Shown here in pieces: positions 7,140 to 14,766 of a DNA stretch of 18,514 bases. The translations under genes and the position numbers were made by a program. Source of the stretch: JBIIJL01 sp044233795 (GTDB lineage: Bacteria; Pseudomonadota; Gammaproteobacteria; Legionellales; Legionellaceae); the NCBI GenBank assembly GCA_044233795.1, contig JBIIJL010000042.1, forward strand, positions 1-18,514. Reading direction: 5' to 3'. Position 1 is the stretch's first letter. The number at the start of each line of letters is the position of its first letter. The notes beneath the pieces are model-generated. The model made no database searches, was not told the origin of the DNA, and saw nothing but the letters and a program-made list of their open reading frames with translations.

Positions 7140-9425
7140 ATGATTAACCAACAGACAACTTCTATGAGTATACAAAACATTGTCCAACAGGCAGCAGTAT
7201 CGATATCGCCGGTATGGCCTCTCGAAACGTTTATAGCCTGTAATCCTTTACAAGGCTTCGAATCGCTGCCTTTTGAGGAAGCTATTACTGAAGGCAATCA
7301 CTATTTTACTAACCCCAAACATAATCCTGCGGTTGCACGTATTAATCGTGAACTGATTAAATGGTGTGGTGCCTTTTTAGATATGGGGCAGGGAACGATT
7401 GCAATGCCTAATCGAGATGAGGGGTTCTATCGCGGATTTTTAAGTTTGGCTATTTATGATAACAATCTAAGTCATGATCCTGAGAAGAAGGTCTGGTTAA
7501 AGGGATTGCCCACCTCAGCTGAAGATGCGCTTGAGTCTTGTCTTGAAAAACTCAAGGTTTCTGAATCAGCGCGGGTTTTATTCCTCAAAGATGCCCTAAG
7601 TCATTTGCCGGGATGGGCGGGTTATGTGAAATGGCGAACAGACTGGCGAAATGCGCCATCATCTGAAGATAAAACCCCGGTAACATTGGTGGATTTTTTG
7701 GCGGTAAGGATGGTACTGACTGTCATTTATTGGTCTGATATGATTAAAGAGCAACCTACAAGCGCTCAATCACATACTATCGATAAGTCGAAGCTTTGGA
7801 AAATGAAGCTTGCTGAGGAGAAGTACCAAGAACTTCTCTTAAAAGAGGTTTTTTCTGTCGCAACAAACTTACCTCTGATAGTCGATGCGTTGTCAGACGT
7901 ACAAATGGTGTTTTGTATTGATGTACGTTCTGAGCCAATAAGATCATCTATTGAAAAACTCGGTCAATATGAAACGTTTGGTTTTGCAGGGTTTTTTGGG
8001 CTACCTGTGCGTATTCATAATCAGGCGGGAGGGAGTCATGATGCATGCCCTGTGTTATTAAAACCAAGACATGATGTGTTTCAAAAACCATTAATAAAAG
8101 CTGAATCTTTTGTCAAACCGCATGAAAGAGGGCGTCAAAGATTGTCCTTGATGAGACGAAGTTATCAACAGCTTAAGTATAATATATCTACCCCTTTTTC
8201 TTTGGTGGAAACTTTAGGTGCTTGGTGCGGTGGGCTGATGCTTAGTAGGACTTTGTTCCCAGTGATGGCTTCTAAAGTAGAAGCGTGGCTTAAAGAGAAG
8301 ATTATGCCTGAAATTCAGATGTGTTCTGATTTGAATCAGCATTTAGTGGGGCATCTCAGAGGCATGCCCTTGGAAGATCAAGTAATTTATGCAGAAGCTG
8401 CTCTTAAAATGATGGGAATGCAGCGTTTTGCAAAGCTTGTTATCTTTTGCGGCCATGGTGGGGGTACCCAAAATAATCCTTATGCCTCAGCACTTGACTG
8501 TGGTGCTTGTGGAGGAAATGGGGGTGGTCCGAATGCAAAATTGTTACGAGACATTCTAAATCAACCTGCTGTGCAAAATGAACTTAGAAAACGCGGTATT
8601 AATCTTCCTTTAGATACCTACTTTATGGCAGCACTACATAACACGACTACCGATGAAGTCATATTATATGAGGATGATGTTGAGCTGCCTCGTCATCAGG
8701 CGCTTCTGACTCGCCTTAAGCATGATTTAGAGAAAGCTCAAGGAAATAATCAACAAAAGCGAGCGAAAGGTCTTGGGGTTCTCGGCAAAAATGTGTCAAA
8801 GGATGTCTTAAGAAGAAGCAGTGATTGGTCTGAGGTTAGGCCTGAATGGGGTTTGGCTAAAAACGCAGCTTTTATTGTCGGGCCACGAAAACTTACAGCA
8901 CCTATCGATCTTCAAGGGCGGTGTTTTTTGCATTCTTATGAGTGGGCTGAAGACCAAAATAGTGCATTTCTTGAGACTATTTTGACGGCACCGATGGTTG
9001 TTGCACAGTGGATTAACGCACAATATCTCTTTTCAACATTAGACAATGCGAAATATGGCTCTGGCAGTAAAGTTACTCACAATGTTGCAGGTAAAATCGG
9101 TGTGATGCAAGGTAATGCCAGTGATTTAATGCACGGGCTTCCCCTGCAGTCGGTGATGATGAATGATGATCTACCTTATCATGAGCCGCAGCGTTTATTA
9201 ACAGTGGTTTATGCACCAAGGCAGAATATTGCTAGCCTGATTGAAAAACAAGAAATCTTAAGAAAACTCTTTTTCAACGGCTGGGTTCACCTTGTGGTCA
9301 TTGATCCTGTGGAAAATCAAATGTATCAGTTGACGCGAGCTGGGCGCTGGGAATTGCTGCATGATGGGCCGATTTTAAAAGATCATCTGGATGAAAAAAT
9401 TCCAGGTTTTGCAATGAATGAGTAG
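7140..9425 (+). CDS. dabA: DabA (DUF2309): zinc-dependent carbonic anhydrase-like subunit of the inorganic carbon uptake complex
   Basis: DabA is a cytosolic, membrane-attached protein with a beta-carbonic-anhydrase-like zinc site that, with DabB, is proposed to hydrate CO2 in one direction and build up bicarbonate. All expected site residues are present: Cys259 and Asp261 (VFCIDVRSEP), His439 (FCGHGGG) and Cys454 (ALDCGACGGNGGG). The His-to-Cys spacing of 15 equals that of the Halothiobacillus neapolitanus protein (C351/D353/H524/C539, from memory). Other family hallmarks are SPVWPLETFIACNPLQG near the N terminus (about 23-39) and GFAGFFGLPV (about 281-290). At 761 residues it is at the short end of the family. 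The ATG has a strong AAAAGGAA ribosome site that overlaps the dabB stop region, so the genes are in one operon. No Rubisco or carboxysome gene is in the window, which suggests a role in supplying bicarbonate for biosynthesis or pH balance rather than autotrophy. Confidence 0.95.
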   Translation: MINQQTTSMSIQNIVQQAAVSISPVWPLETFIACNPLQGFESLPFEEAITEGNHYFTNPKHNPAVARINRELIKWCGAFLDMGQGTIAMPNRDEGFYRGFLSLAIYDNNLSHDPEKKVWLKGLPTSAEDALESCLEKLKVSESARVLFLKDALSHLPGWAGYVKWRTDWRNAPSSEDKTPVTLVDFLAVRMVLTVIYWSDMIKEQPTSAQSHTIDKSKLWKMKLAEEKYQELLLKEVFSVATNLPLIVDALSDVQMVFCIDVRSEPIRSSIEKLGQYETFGFAGFFGLPVRIHNQAGGSHDACPVLLKPRHDVFQKPLIKAESFVKPHERGRQRLSLMRRSYQQLKYNISTPFSLVETLGAWCGGLMLSRTLFPVMASKVEAWLKEKIMPEIQMCSDLNQHLVGHLRGMPLEDQVIYAEAALKMMGMQRFAKLVIFCGHGGGTQNNPYASALDCGACGGNGGGPNAKLLRDILNQPAVQNELRKRGINLPLDTYFMAALHNTTTDEVILYEDDVELPRHQALLTRLKHDLEKAQGNNQQKRAKGLGVLGKNVSKDVLRRSSDWSEVRPEWGLAKNAAFIVGPRKLTAPIDLQGRCFLHSYEWAEDQNSAFLETILTAPMVVAQWINAQYLFSTLDNAKYGSGSKVTHNVAGKIGVMQGNASDLMHGLPLQSVMMNDDLPYHEPQRLLTVVYAPRQNIASLIEKQEILRKLFFNGWVHLVVIDPVENQMYQLTRAGRWELLHDGPILKDHLDEKIPGFAMNE

Positions 9426-9433
9426 AGGATTGC

Positions 9434-10264
9434 ATGTACAAGGATGAGCAGGTACTACTGGCTTCAAAACATGAGAAAGAACGAGTGATACGCCCTATTT
9501 TTCATGAAAAAATAGGGTGCAATATTGTGATCTCCGATTTCGATACGGATATTTTTGGGACGTTCACAGGAGAAGTAGTACGGAAGCAAAATGCTTATGA
9601 TACCTGTGTTCTCAAAGCTAAAACAGCAGCTAAAGAATGTGGTTTTTGTTTCGGGATTGCCAGTGAAGGAAGTTTTGGACCACATCCTTCGATGCCCTTT
9701 TTACCCGGAGCTCAAGAGATCATGGTATTTGTTGATTTAAAAAATAATTGGGTTATTAAGGAAGATATGTTTACGACTGACACCAATTATCGGCAGATAG
9801 TGGCCAATGCAGAAACTGACCTAGAACCATTTTTGGCAAAAGTACTATTTCCAAAACATGCGTTGACGCTGCAACTCAATGCATCAAAAAAAGTAATCGC
9901 AAAGGGTATTCAGTCTACTGACACGCTTAAGGATTTGATGCAGTTGGGGTTTGAACAAGATTCAGAACTATTACTTGGAAGCGATATGCGCGCTATGATG
10001 AATCCAACGAGAATGGGCGTTTTGTCAATCTTAAGCCTTGCTTTAGCTGAAAGGATTTTGCGATCTTGTGTTCAATGTTTCGCCCCTGGTTTTGGTTTGT
10101 TGTATAAAGAGGGTGCTTTACCCTGCAATAGTTGTGGTGCTCCATCTTCGCTTTATCAACATGAGGTATATGGTTGCATTCGATGTGAGCATCAAGAACG
10201 TCGGCCACGGCAGGATGGGCAATTTTCGGCCGATCCGCGTTTTTGTAATGAGTGCAATCCATAA
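9434..10264 (+). CDS. DUF6671-like protein with two C-terminal CxxC zinc ribbons, third gene of the dab operon
   Basis: This is a 276-residue soluble protein that I match from memory to the DUF6671 family; its function is unknown. Conserved-looking blocks are a D-F-D-T-D-I-F-G-T-F-T-G-E segment (about 35-47), ASEGSFGPHP (76-85), an FPKHALTL segment (about 139-146) and SDMRAMMNPTRM (183-194). The last 65 residues carry four CxxC pairs (C212/C215, C231/C234, C248/C251, C271/C274), which implies two structural zinc sites or a metal-binding tail. There is no signal peptide or membrane segment. The gene starts eight bases after dabA and its ribosome site (GAGG, 9425-9428) abuts the dabA stop, so it is cotranscribed. 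A role as a zinc-delivery or assembly factor for DabA is speculation from context. An internal hairpin lies at 9491-9519. After its stop, 83 bases without a clear terminator separate it from the convergent tolC-like gene. Confidence 0.8.
   Translation: MYKDEQVLLASKHEKERVIRPIFHEKIGCNIVISDFDTDIFGTFTGEVVRKQNAYDTCVLKAKTAAKECGFCFGIASEGSFGPHPSMPFLPGAQEIMVFVDLKNNWVIKEDMFTTDTNYRQIVANAETDLEPFLAKVLFPKHALTLQLNASKKVIAKGIQSTDTLKDLMQLGFEQDSELLLGSDMRAMMNPTRMGVLSILSLALAERILRSCVQCFAPGFGLLYKEGALPCNSCGAPSSLYQHEVYGCIRCEHQERRPRQDGQFSADPRFCNECNP
9491..9519 (+). repeat. Inverted repeat (hairpin) near the 5' end of the DUF6671-like gene
   Basis: CCCTATTTTT (9493-9502) and AAAAATAGGG (9508-9517) are a perfect 10-bp inverted repeat around a 5-base loop, extended by a wobble and a C-G pair to 12. 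It lies 57 bases into the coding region and is not followed by a U-run, so it is not an intrinsic terminator on the plus strand. It may modulate translation or may be chance in AT-rich coding sequence. Confidence 0.55.
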
Positions 10265-10347
10265 GTTGTCGTTATTTTTTCTCGCAACATTCGCTCCATG
10301 TCATCTAAAATATCTTTACCTCACCAATGTCTAAGAGATGAAGTATA

Positions 10348-11760
10348 TCATCGTAGCTTTTGCGATTCAGTAGATGAGAAAAAACGGGCCATATCTATCA
10401 TTTCTGCTAGCTTTACTTTTGCGTTTATCGAATTCAGTTGGACCTGGGCAGTTGTTTGCTCTCGCTGATTAACAAGAAATAAAGTACTATCCCCCTCATA
10501 GAATTTTTTTGTTTCTCCATTTTGAACTTTTTTCGCCAAATTTAGTTCCTTGTTAAGTAAATCGACCTGGTAATGATACATTTTTATGCCGATGTATAAA
10601 TTTGCCAGCTGATTTTTTAACCGGTCAAATAAAAATGTCTTTTCTGTTTTTATCTGCTGCAATTCGTTACGCGCACTGATTAATTTACCTTTCGCCTCTC
10701 GTTGAAGTAATGGAAACTTAAATGAAACACCCACCATTGCCGCCTGAGGAATTAGCAAAGGGTACCCTCCGGTACCATTTTGTTTGAACGTATAGGCTGT
10801 GGCATTCAAATTTGGAAGAAGTTCGTTCTTCGCTAAATTTTGCTTTAGTTTAATTATGTTAGAATAGTTTTGAAGTTTTTTAAGTGCCGGATGTTGTTTT
10901 AATTGTAATAGTCCCTCTGCTGGATGAGCTGATTGTTCTGATACATCAGATGGTAACTCACTCGCTAGAGGAGCTTCGGGATTTCCATTCTCATCGCGAT
11001 AATATAGTGACAAATTGATTCTCGCTTGTTCAAAAATCATTTTCCCTTGATTAAGTAGTTGTTCTCGCTGCACAATTTGTTGTAAATTTTCCGCGATTGC
11101 AAGTTTGGGCAAAGCCCCTTGAGTGGCCTGTTTTACGATTGCTTTCTGGCGTTTTTCTGCTAAGTTTCGCAACTGCTTAAACGTTTTAACTTGCAAGCCC
11201 GCTTGAACCCATTGCCAATAGACTTTAATGGCCTCCTGATAAACATTTATCTTGGTAACTGCTGCATCCTGCTGCTTCATACGAACTTTTTCTGCATTTG
11301 TTAAGAGACCTGCGCGTTCCTTATCAATTAATCGATCTCGAAGCAAGGGTAAAGAGAGTCCGGCCCTATATTCACCATCGGAGTTTGTTAAGTAATTTTG
11401 ATAGTAAATTGGCCAGTTTCCTTGCCCATTCCGATATCCTCCAAATAATTTAACACCATTATAAAAAGTGGGAATGTTGAGTTCTGTGTCACCATAATTA
11501 TTAATATAACCACCAACAGGCTGTGATGCACTGTTGAAACCGAGCGACGGATCAAATTTTCCTAAAGCCGTAATATATTCTCCGTGGGTTTTGTTAATTT
11601 CAAGGTGCGCTATTTTTATTTGCGGATAGCAACGACTGACGCTGCGAAGAACATCATCTAGTTTTAAGTGATGATTTTGCCGTGAAAAACAGTGGGATGA
11701 AATGAAAATAAAAAAAAATGAGCAAAATAATTTCCATTTGTCTAGAGAAGAAACCATCAT
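10348..11760 (-). CDS. TolC-like outer membrane efflux protein
   Basis: This 470-residue protein begins with a likely signal peptide (hydrophobic LFCSFFFIFISS, cleavage near residue 26). The rest is rich in long Gln/Lys/Leu helices typical of the TolC/OEP fold (for example about 160-260 and 380-460), with a family-like VGVSFKFPLLQREAKGKLISARNEL segment (about 340-365). It would form the trimeric outer-membrane channel of a tripartite export pump with the upstream HlyD-like and ABC-like proteins. Its ATG overlaps the hlyD stop as ATGA; a second ATG follows at once (11757), so the start is uncertain by one codon. Both sit in the loop of a strong hairpin (11741-11778) whose 5' arm on the mRNA would bury the GA-rich ribosome site. 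It is the last gene of the operon, and the transported substrate is unknown. Confidence 0.88.
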   Translation of the reverse strand: MMVSSLDKWKLFCSFFFIFISSHCFSRQNHHLKLDDVLRSVSRCYPQIKIAHLEINKTHGEYITALGKFDPSLGFNSASQPVGGYINNYGDTELNIPTFYNGVKLFGGYRNGQGNWPIYYQNYLTNSDGEYRAGLSLPLLRDRLIDKERAGLLTNAEKVRMKQQDAAVTKINVYQEAIKVYWQWVQAGLQVKTFKQLRNLAEKRQKAIVKQATQGALPKLAIAENLQQIVQREQLLNQGKMIFEQARINLSLYYRDENGNPEAPLASELPSDVSEQSAHPAEGLLQLKQHPALKKLQNYSNIIKLKQNLAKNELLPNLNATAYTFKQNGTGGYPLLIPQAAMVGVSFKFPLLQREAKGKLISARNELQQIKTEKTFLFDRLKNQLANLYIGIKMYHYQVDLLNKELNLAKKVQNGETKKFYEGDSTLFLVNQREQTTAQVQLNSINAKVKLAEMIDMARFFSSTESQKLR

Positions 11761-11778
11761 GACGGTTTCTTCTCTAGA
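11741..11778 (-). repeat. 15-bp perfect inverted repeat enclosing the hlyD stop / tolC start
   Basis: TCTAGAGAAGAAACC (11741-11755) is exactly reverse-complementary to GGTTTCTTCTCTAGA (11764-11778), with an 8-base loop. The inner six bases TCATGA are themselves palindromic, so the 38 bases are symmetric except for one A/C pair (11756/11763). The loop holds the ATGA overlap of hlyD stop and tolC start. A further 7-bp arm (ATTTCCA 11730-11736 with TGGAAAT 11790-11796) lies outside. It is a candidate translational coupling or attenuation structure. Confidence 0.9.
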
Positions 11779-12743
11779 ACACTTTCCGGTGGAAATCCAT
11801 TAAATTGACGCCAAAGCTCATACCATAAGGGCACTTTACCTAATTGGACCCAACCATGAACTCGAACCCCTTGTCTTAAATATTGTACTTCAGGCCAGCG
11901 TTCATCAGGAATAATAACCGCTCTAAATAAACCTAATCCATTATCAGTCGGATCAATAAAGGAAACCTCTCCACGAAAGGTTCCCACAGCAATTTCTGGC
12001 CAGCCACGAAATTGGATGGCAGGCCATCCTTCAAATTGTAGCCGAGCTTTTTGATGAAGGCGCACAAAAGGTATATCATTGCCATCGATCCATAACTCTA
12101 CAGCACGGGATTGTGTTTCTGGCACGATTTGTACGAGTATATCTCCAGCTGTAACAACAACGCTTTCTTGACCCGTTAAACGCTTAAATATAACGCCTGC
12201 AACATGAGCTTTGATGATTTGTGTTTGTTGTCTTGCAATTCGAACATCAACATTTATTTTATCAATGTTTATTTGTGCAAGTTCATTTTGATATTTAGCA
12301 TACTCAATTTGAGCTAATTCATATTGTCGCTTTGAATTGATCCCTTGATTATATAGTCTTTCTTGTCTTTCAAGATTTGCTTTTCCAGCAGCAATTGCTT
12401 GTTTAGCAGCTACTATCTTGACTAAAATGGCTTTTTTTTCCAACTCCAATCGTGACAATATTTCTGGATCATTATCGCTAATATCGACGATAGGGTCTCC
12501 AGGTTTAACCCGCATGCCCTCATCTACATACCACTTTTTAATTCGGCCGCTAATAGGCGAATTAACGGTGTGTTGTCTATCTGTGGGTGAAAAAGCAATC
12601 ACCTTGCCATTTCCTAAAGCAAATTGTTGCCATGGTGTGATACCTAAAATTAACAAGGTTACTACTAGTAATATTAAGATTATTTTGGCAGTTTTCTGAG
12701 GATTAGGTAGTTTGCCAATCATTCTATGCGCATACAATGTCAT
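11757..12743 (-). CDS. HlyD-family periplasmic adaptor (membrane fusion) protein
   Basis: This 328-residue protein has one N-terminal membrane helix (about 19-38) and then periplasmic domains in the usual order: first lipoyl half (about 55-90, NSPISGRIKKWYVDEGMRVKPGDPIVDI), an alpha-helical coiled-coil hairpin (about 95-175), second lipoyl half (about 176-207, IKAHVAGVIFKRLTGQESVVVTAGD) and a beta-barrel region (about 212-300). It would bridge the inner-membrane ABC-like protein and the TolC-like channel. At 328 residues it is shorter than HlyD proper (about 478), mainly because of a shorter coiled coil. It overlaps the ABC gene upstream and the tolC-like gene downstream by 4 bases each (ATGA), which signals strict translational coupling. 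No strong ribosome site is visible before its ATG. Confidence 0.9.
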   Translation of the reverse strand: MTLYAHRMIGKLPNPQKTAKIILILLVVTLLILGITPWQQFALGNGKVIAFSPTDRQHTVNSPISGRIKKWYVDEGMRVKPGDPIVDISDNDPEILSRLELEKKAILVKIVAAKQAIAAGKANLERQERLYNQGINSKRQYELAQIEYAKYQNELAQINIDKINVDVRIARQQTQIIKAHVAGVIFKRLTGQESVVVTAGDILVQIVPETQSRAVELWIDGNDIPFVRLHQKARLQFEGWPAIQFRGWPEIAVGTFRGEVSFIDPTDNGLGLFRAVIIPDERWPEVQYLRQGVRVHGWVQLGKVPLWYELWRQFNGFPPESVLEKKPS

Positions 12744-14320
12744 GAGGGCAGCACCACACGGTTTGTTATATTTTTAAAATCAGGATGTTGGCTTACAATA
12801 AGCAAAATAGTATTTTCTAGTGTTAATAGCTGAGAAATTAAGTCATCAATATTTTTATCTAATAAATCAAAAGCTCGGTCAATAACAAGCAGTTGAGGCT
12901 TAACTATCAGAGCCCTTACTACCATAAATTTAATTAACTCATGCTCGGTAAAAACAGTTTGCCACTCATAAATAACAGTCTTTAGTCCCCTAGGTTGGCG
13001 CATTATTATATCGAGAAGACTTGCTTTTTTTAATTGCTCTATGATGATTTCTTGCGATATTAGGGGTTGATTAAGAAGTAAATTGTCATAAATTGTACCT
13101 GCGAACCATTGTGGATGTCTAATTAGCAGGGCACAGCGACGAAGCAGTATTCGATTATCATCAGCACATAATGTATTGTTAACAAATAGATCAAATTTTC
13201 CATTTTGCTTAAAGCAAAGAATCTCGTCAGTAAAATTCCGACACTGATCAGCGAGGTGTGAGTAGATTAAAAGTGGGTTCTTGGGTGAGGCTACCACTTC
13301 TGCTTGACCAGTTATTTTCAATCGAATCGTTCTGATAGGAATAAAGAGTACTTCGAGATCTTCTTGGACCTCGTCTATTGGTAAATTAAGCACTTTTTCA
13401 AGTTTACTTTGAGCCGCTTTTAGGTCGTAATAATTTTCTAGTAATATCCCAAATCGCTTGAACGCATAAATTATAGCTCCAAGGACTATCTCAGCAGCAA
13501 CCAGTTGACCTAAACTTAATTGATTGTTAATCACAAGATACCCACCCATACCCAGCAAAAGACTACTGGCTAATGCAGACAGGCTATAAAAACCAATTTG
13601 ATGCTTGAGTAACTGCTTAAAATGCCTATTTCTCGCTTTTAAAAAGGATACTAATCTTTTATCCGTTTGCTGCATAGTATATCGGTGGTATAAATTAAAG
13701 CGGAACAAAAATCTATTGATTATAATTTCTTCTAGCCAAGCACCGACTTGATGTTTCTGGAGGCATTCCTCTTCGGCGGTTTCTAATCCTTTACGATACG
13801 GGATGAAAATAATAAGCAGAAGCCCCAGAATAATAAAAGCGTCAAATATAATAAATAGAGGATGATATAAAAGTAGGAGTAGAAGCCCAAAAAATAATTG
13901 TAGACAAAGGTTGATCCCATATAGCAGCAAGCTTGCTATTGATTTTTTTAAAGTTACTATTTCAAAAAAACGGTTAGCCAGCTCCGGTCCATGATGATGG
14001 GAGAAGTTATCAAGAGAAAGATGGGTGAACTGATAAGTGAGATCAAAACTTATTTTAACCATCAATTTTTGTTGAATAATCTCAACTATGATTATTTGCC
14101 ATAAATGCAATGTTCCAAGGGCCAGCATTGTTATAAATACGACAATGCTTAGGGTTATCACTGGCTGGAGCAATCCGCCAAAAGCAATTAAGTTAATTAA
14201 TGTTTGAGCCGCAACGGGAATGCATAAGGATAAAAGACTGATAAGTATACTAATCATCACAATAGATAAAATCGTTGCGCGATCTATCGTCCTATTAATG
14301 AGTCTCATTTCTTTTTTCAT
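12740..14320 (-). CDS. ABC exporter-like membrane protein with a degenerate nucleotide-binding domain
   Basis: From the ATG at 14320 (526 residues; an in-frame GTG at 14338 would add six) this is an ABC exporter half-transporter. A six-helix membrane domain covers about residues 15-295 and an ABC-ATPase-like domain about 315-526. There is no C39 peptidase domain. The nucleotide-binding domain aligns along its length but has lost its motifs. The Walker A position reads ASPKNPLLIYS instead of GxxGxGKS/T. The Q-loop Gln is replaced (LIRHPQWF). The signature LSGGQ position reads FTEHE. Walker B keeps Asp (LLVID) but the catalytic Glu is Arg482. The switch His region reads VSQHPDF. The D-loop is partly kept (AFDLLD). 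Without these residues ATP hydrolysis is unlikely, yet the frame is open and coupled to hlyD and tolC. It may work with another ATPase, as a regulator, or be decaying. Its bases look more AT-rich than the flanking genes. Confidence 0.82.
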   Translation of the reverse strand: MKKEMRLINRTIDRATILSIVMISILISLLSLCIPVAAQTLINLIAFGGLLQPVITLSIVVFITMLALGTLHLWQIIIVEIIQQKLMVKISFDLTYQFTHLSLDNFSHHHGPELANRFFEIVTLKKSIASLLLYGINLCLQLFFGLLLLLLYHPLFIIFDAFIILGLLLIIFIPYRKGLETAEEECLQKHQVGAWLEEIIINRFLFRFNLYHRYTMQQTDKRLVSFLKARNRHFKQLLKHQIGFYSLSALASSLLLGMGGYLVINNQLSLGQLVAAEIVLGAIIYAFKRFGILLENYYDLKAAQSKLEKVLNLPIDEVQEDLEVLFIPIRTIRLKITGQAEVVASPKNPLLIYSHLADQCRNFTDEILCFKQNGKFDLFVNNTLCADDNRILLRRCALLIRHPQWFAGTIYDNLLLNQPLISQEIIIEQLKKASLLDIIMRQPRGLKTVIYEWQTVFTEHELIKFMVVRALIVKPQLLVIDRAFDLLDKNIDDLISQLLTLENTILLIVSQHPDFKNITNRVVLPS

Positions 14321-14426
14321 CACTCCCTGTAGTATCACTTCAGTATGAAATCAAAACAGAATAGTAAACCATCAAAATAACCTTTTTTAAATACATTTTG
14401 GGTCACTGAGCCTCGTATAGCTGAAG

Positions 14427-14442
14427 CATTTTTTAAAAAATG
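14427..14442. repeat. 16-bp perfect AT-rich palindrome
   Basis: CATTTTTTAAAAAATG reads the same on both strands. It lies about 107 bases upstream of the export operon start and 380 bases upstream of enhA. It could be a protein-binding site. It is not followed by a U-run in a position that would make it a terminator for any gene here. Confidence 0.7.
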
Positions 14443-14681
14443 AGTATGCTCAAGTTGGTTAAGCCATTTGTTTATCGTTCATATTTGTATATATCAATTA
14501 CTATGTTTGATGAGTATATAACGATACCAGTTTTTAATGCACACGGCGCATCAGACCATTAGAAATATTTTATTTAGGCAGATGAGTCCATATAAGTTGC
14601 CTATGTTGATTATTAAAGAAAGTGCTGCCTGTAAACTTTTGCCCAATAATGTAGTGGGTCGAGGGGCTGTGCTTCAGAAGT

Positions 14682-14698
14682 CGATTCGAACGATTCGA
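14682..14698. repeat. Short tandem direct repeat CGATTCGA x2
   Basis: CGATTCGA occurs at 14682-14689 and again at 14691-14698, one base apart, about 125 bases upstream of the enhA start and just before the candidate promoter. The 9-base period is close to one helical turn, so tandem operator half-sites are possible. Confidence 0.5.
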
Positions 14699-14738
14699 TC
14701 TCCGACAAGCGAAAATTTTTAAAGAATTCAGTCATTAC

Positions 14739-14766
14739 TTGAAAATTAGACTAAACTAGTTATTAA
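14739..14766 (+). promoter_or_regulatory. Weak candidate promoter for enhABC
   Basis: TTGAAA (14739-14744) and TATTAA (14761-14766) are 16 bases apart, matching consensus at 5/6 and 4/6. Transcription would start about 50 bases before the enhA ATG. The AT-rich context makes chance matches likely. Confidence 0.25.

Noticed and set aside
7818..7838. GAGAAGT/ACTTCTC inverted repeat in dabA
   Set aside because: It is a 7-bp stem inside coding sequence with no positional meaning.
14537..14722. Open frame of 61 codons in the enhA upstream spacer
   Set aside because: It has no ribosome site and no recognisable domain or signal, and it overlaps the direct repeat and AT-rich spacer. Open length is within chance expectation.
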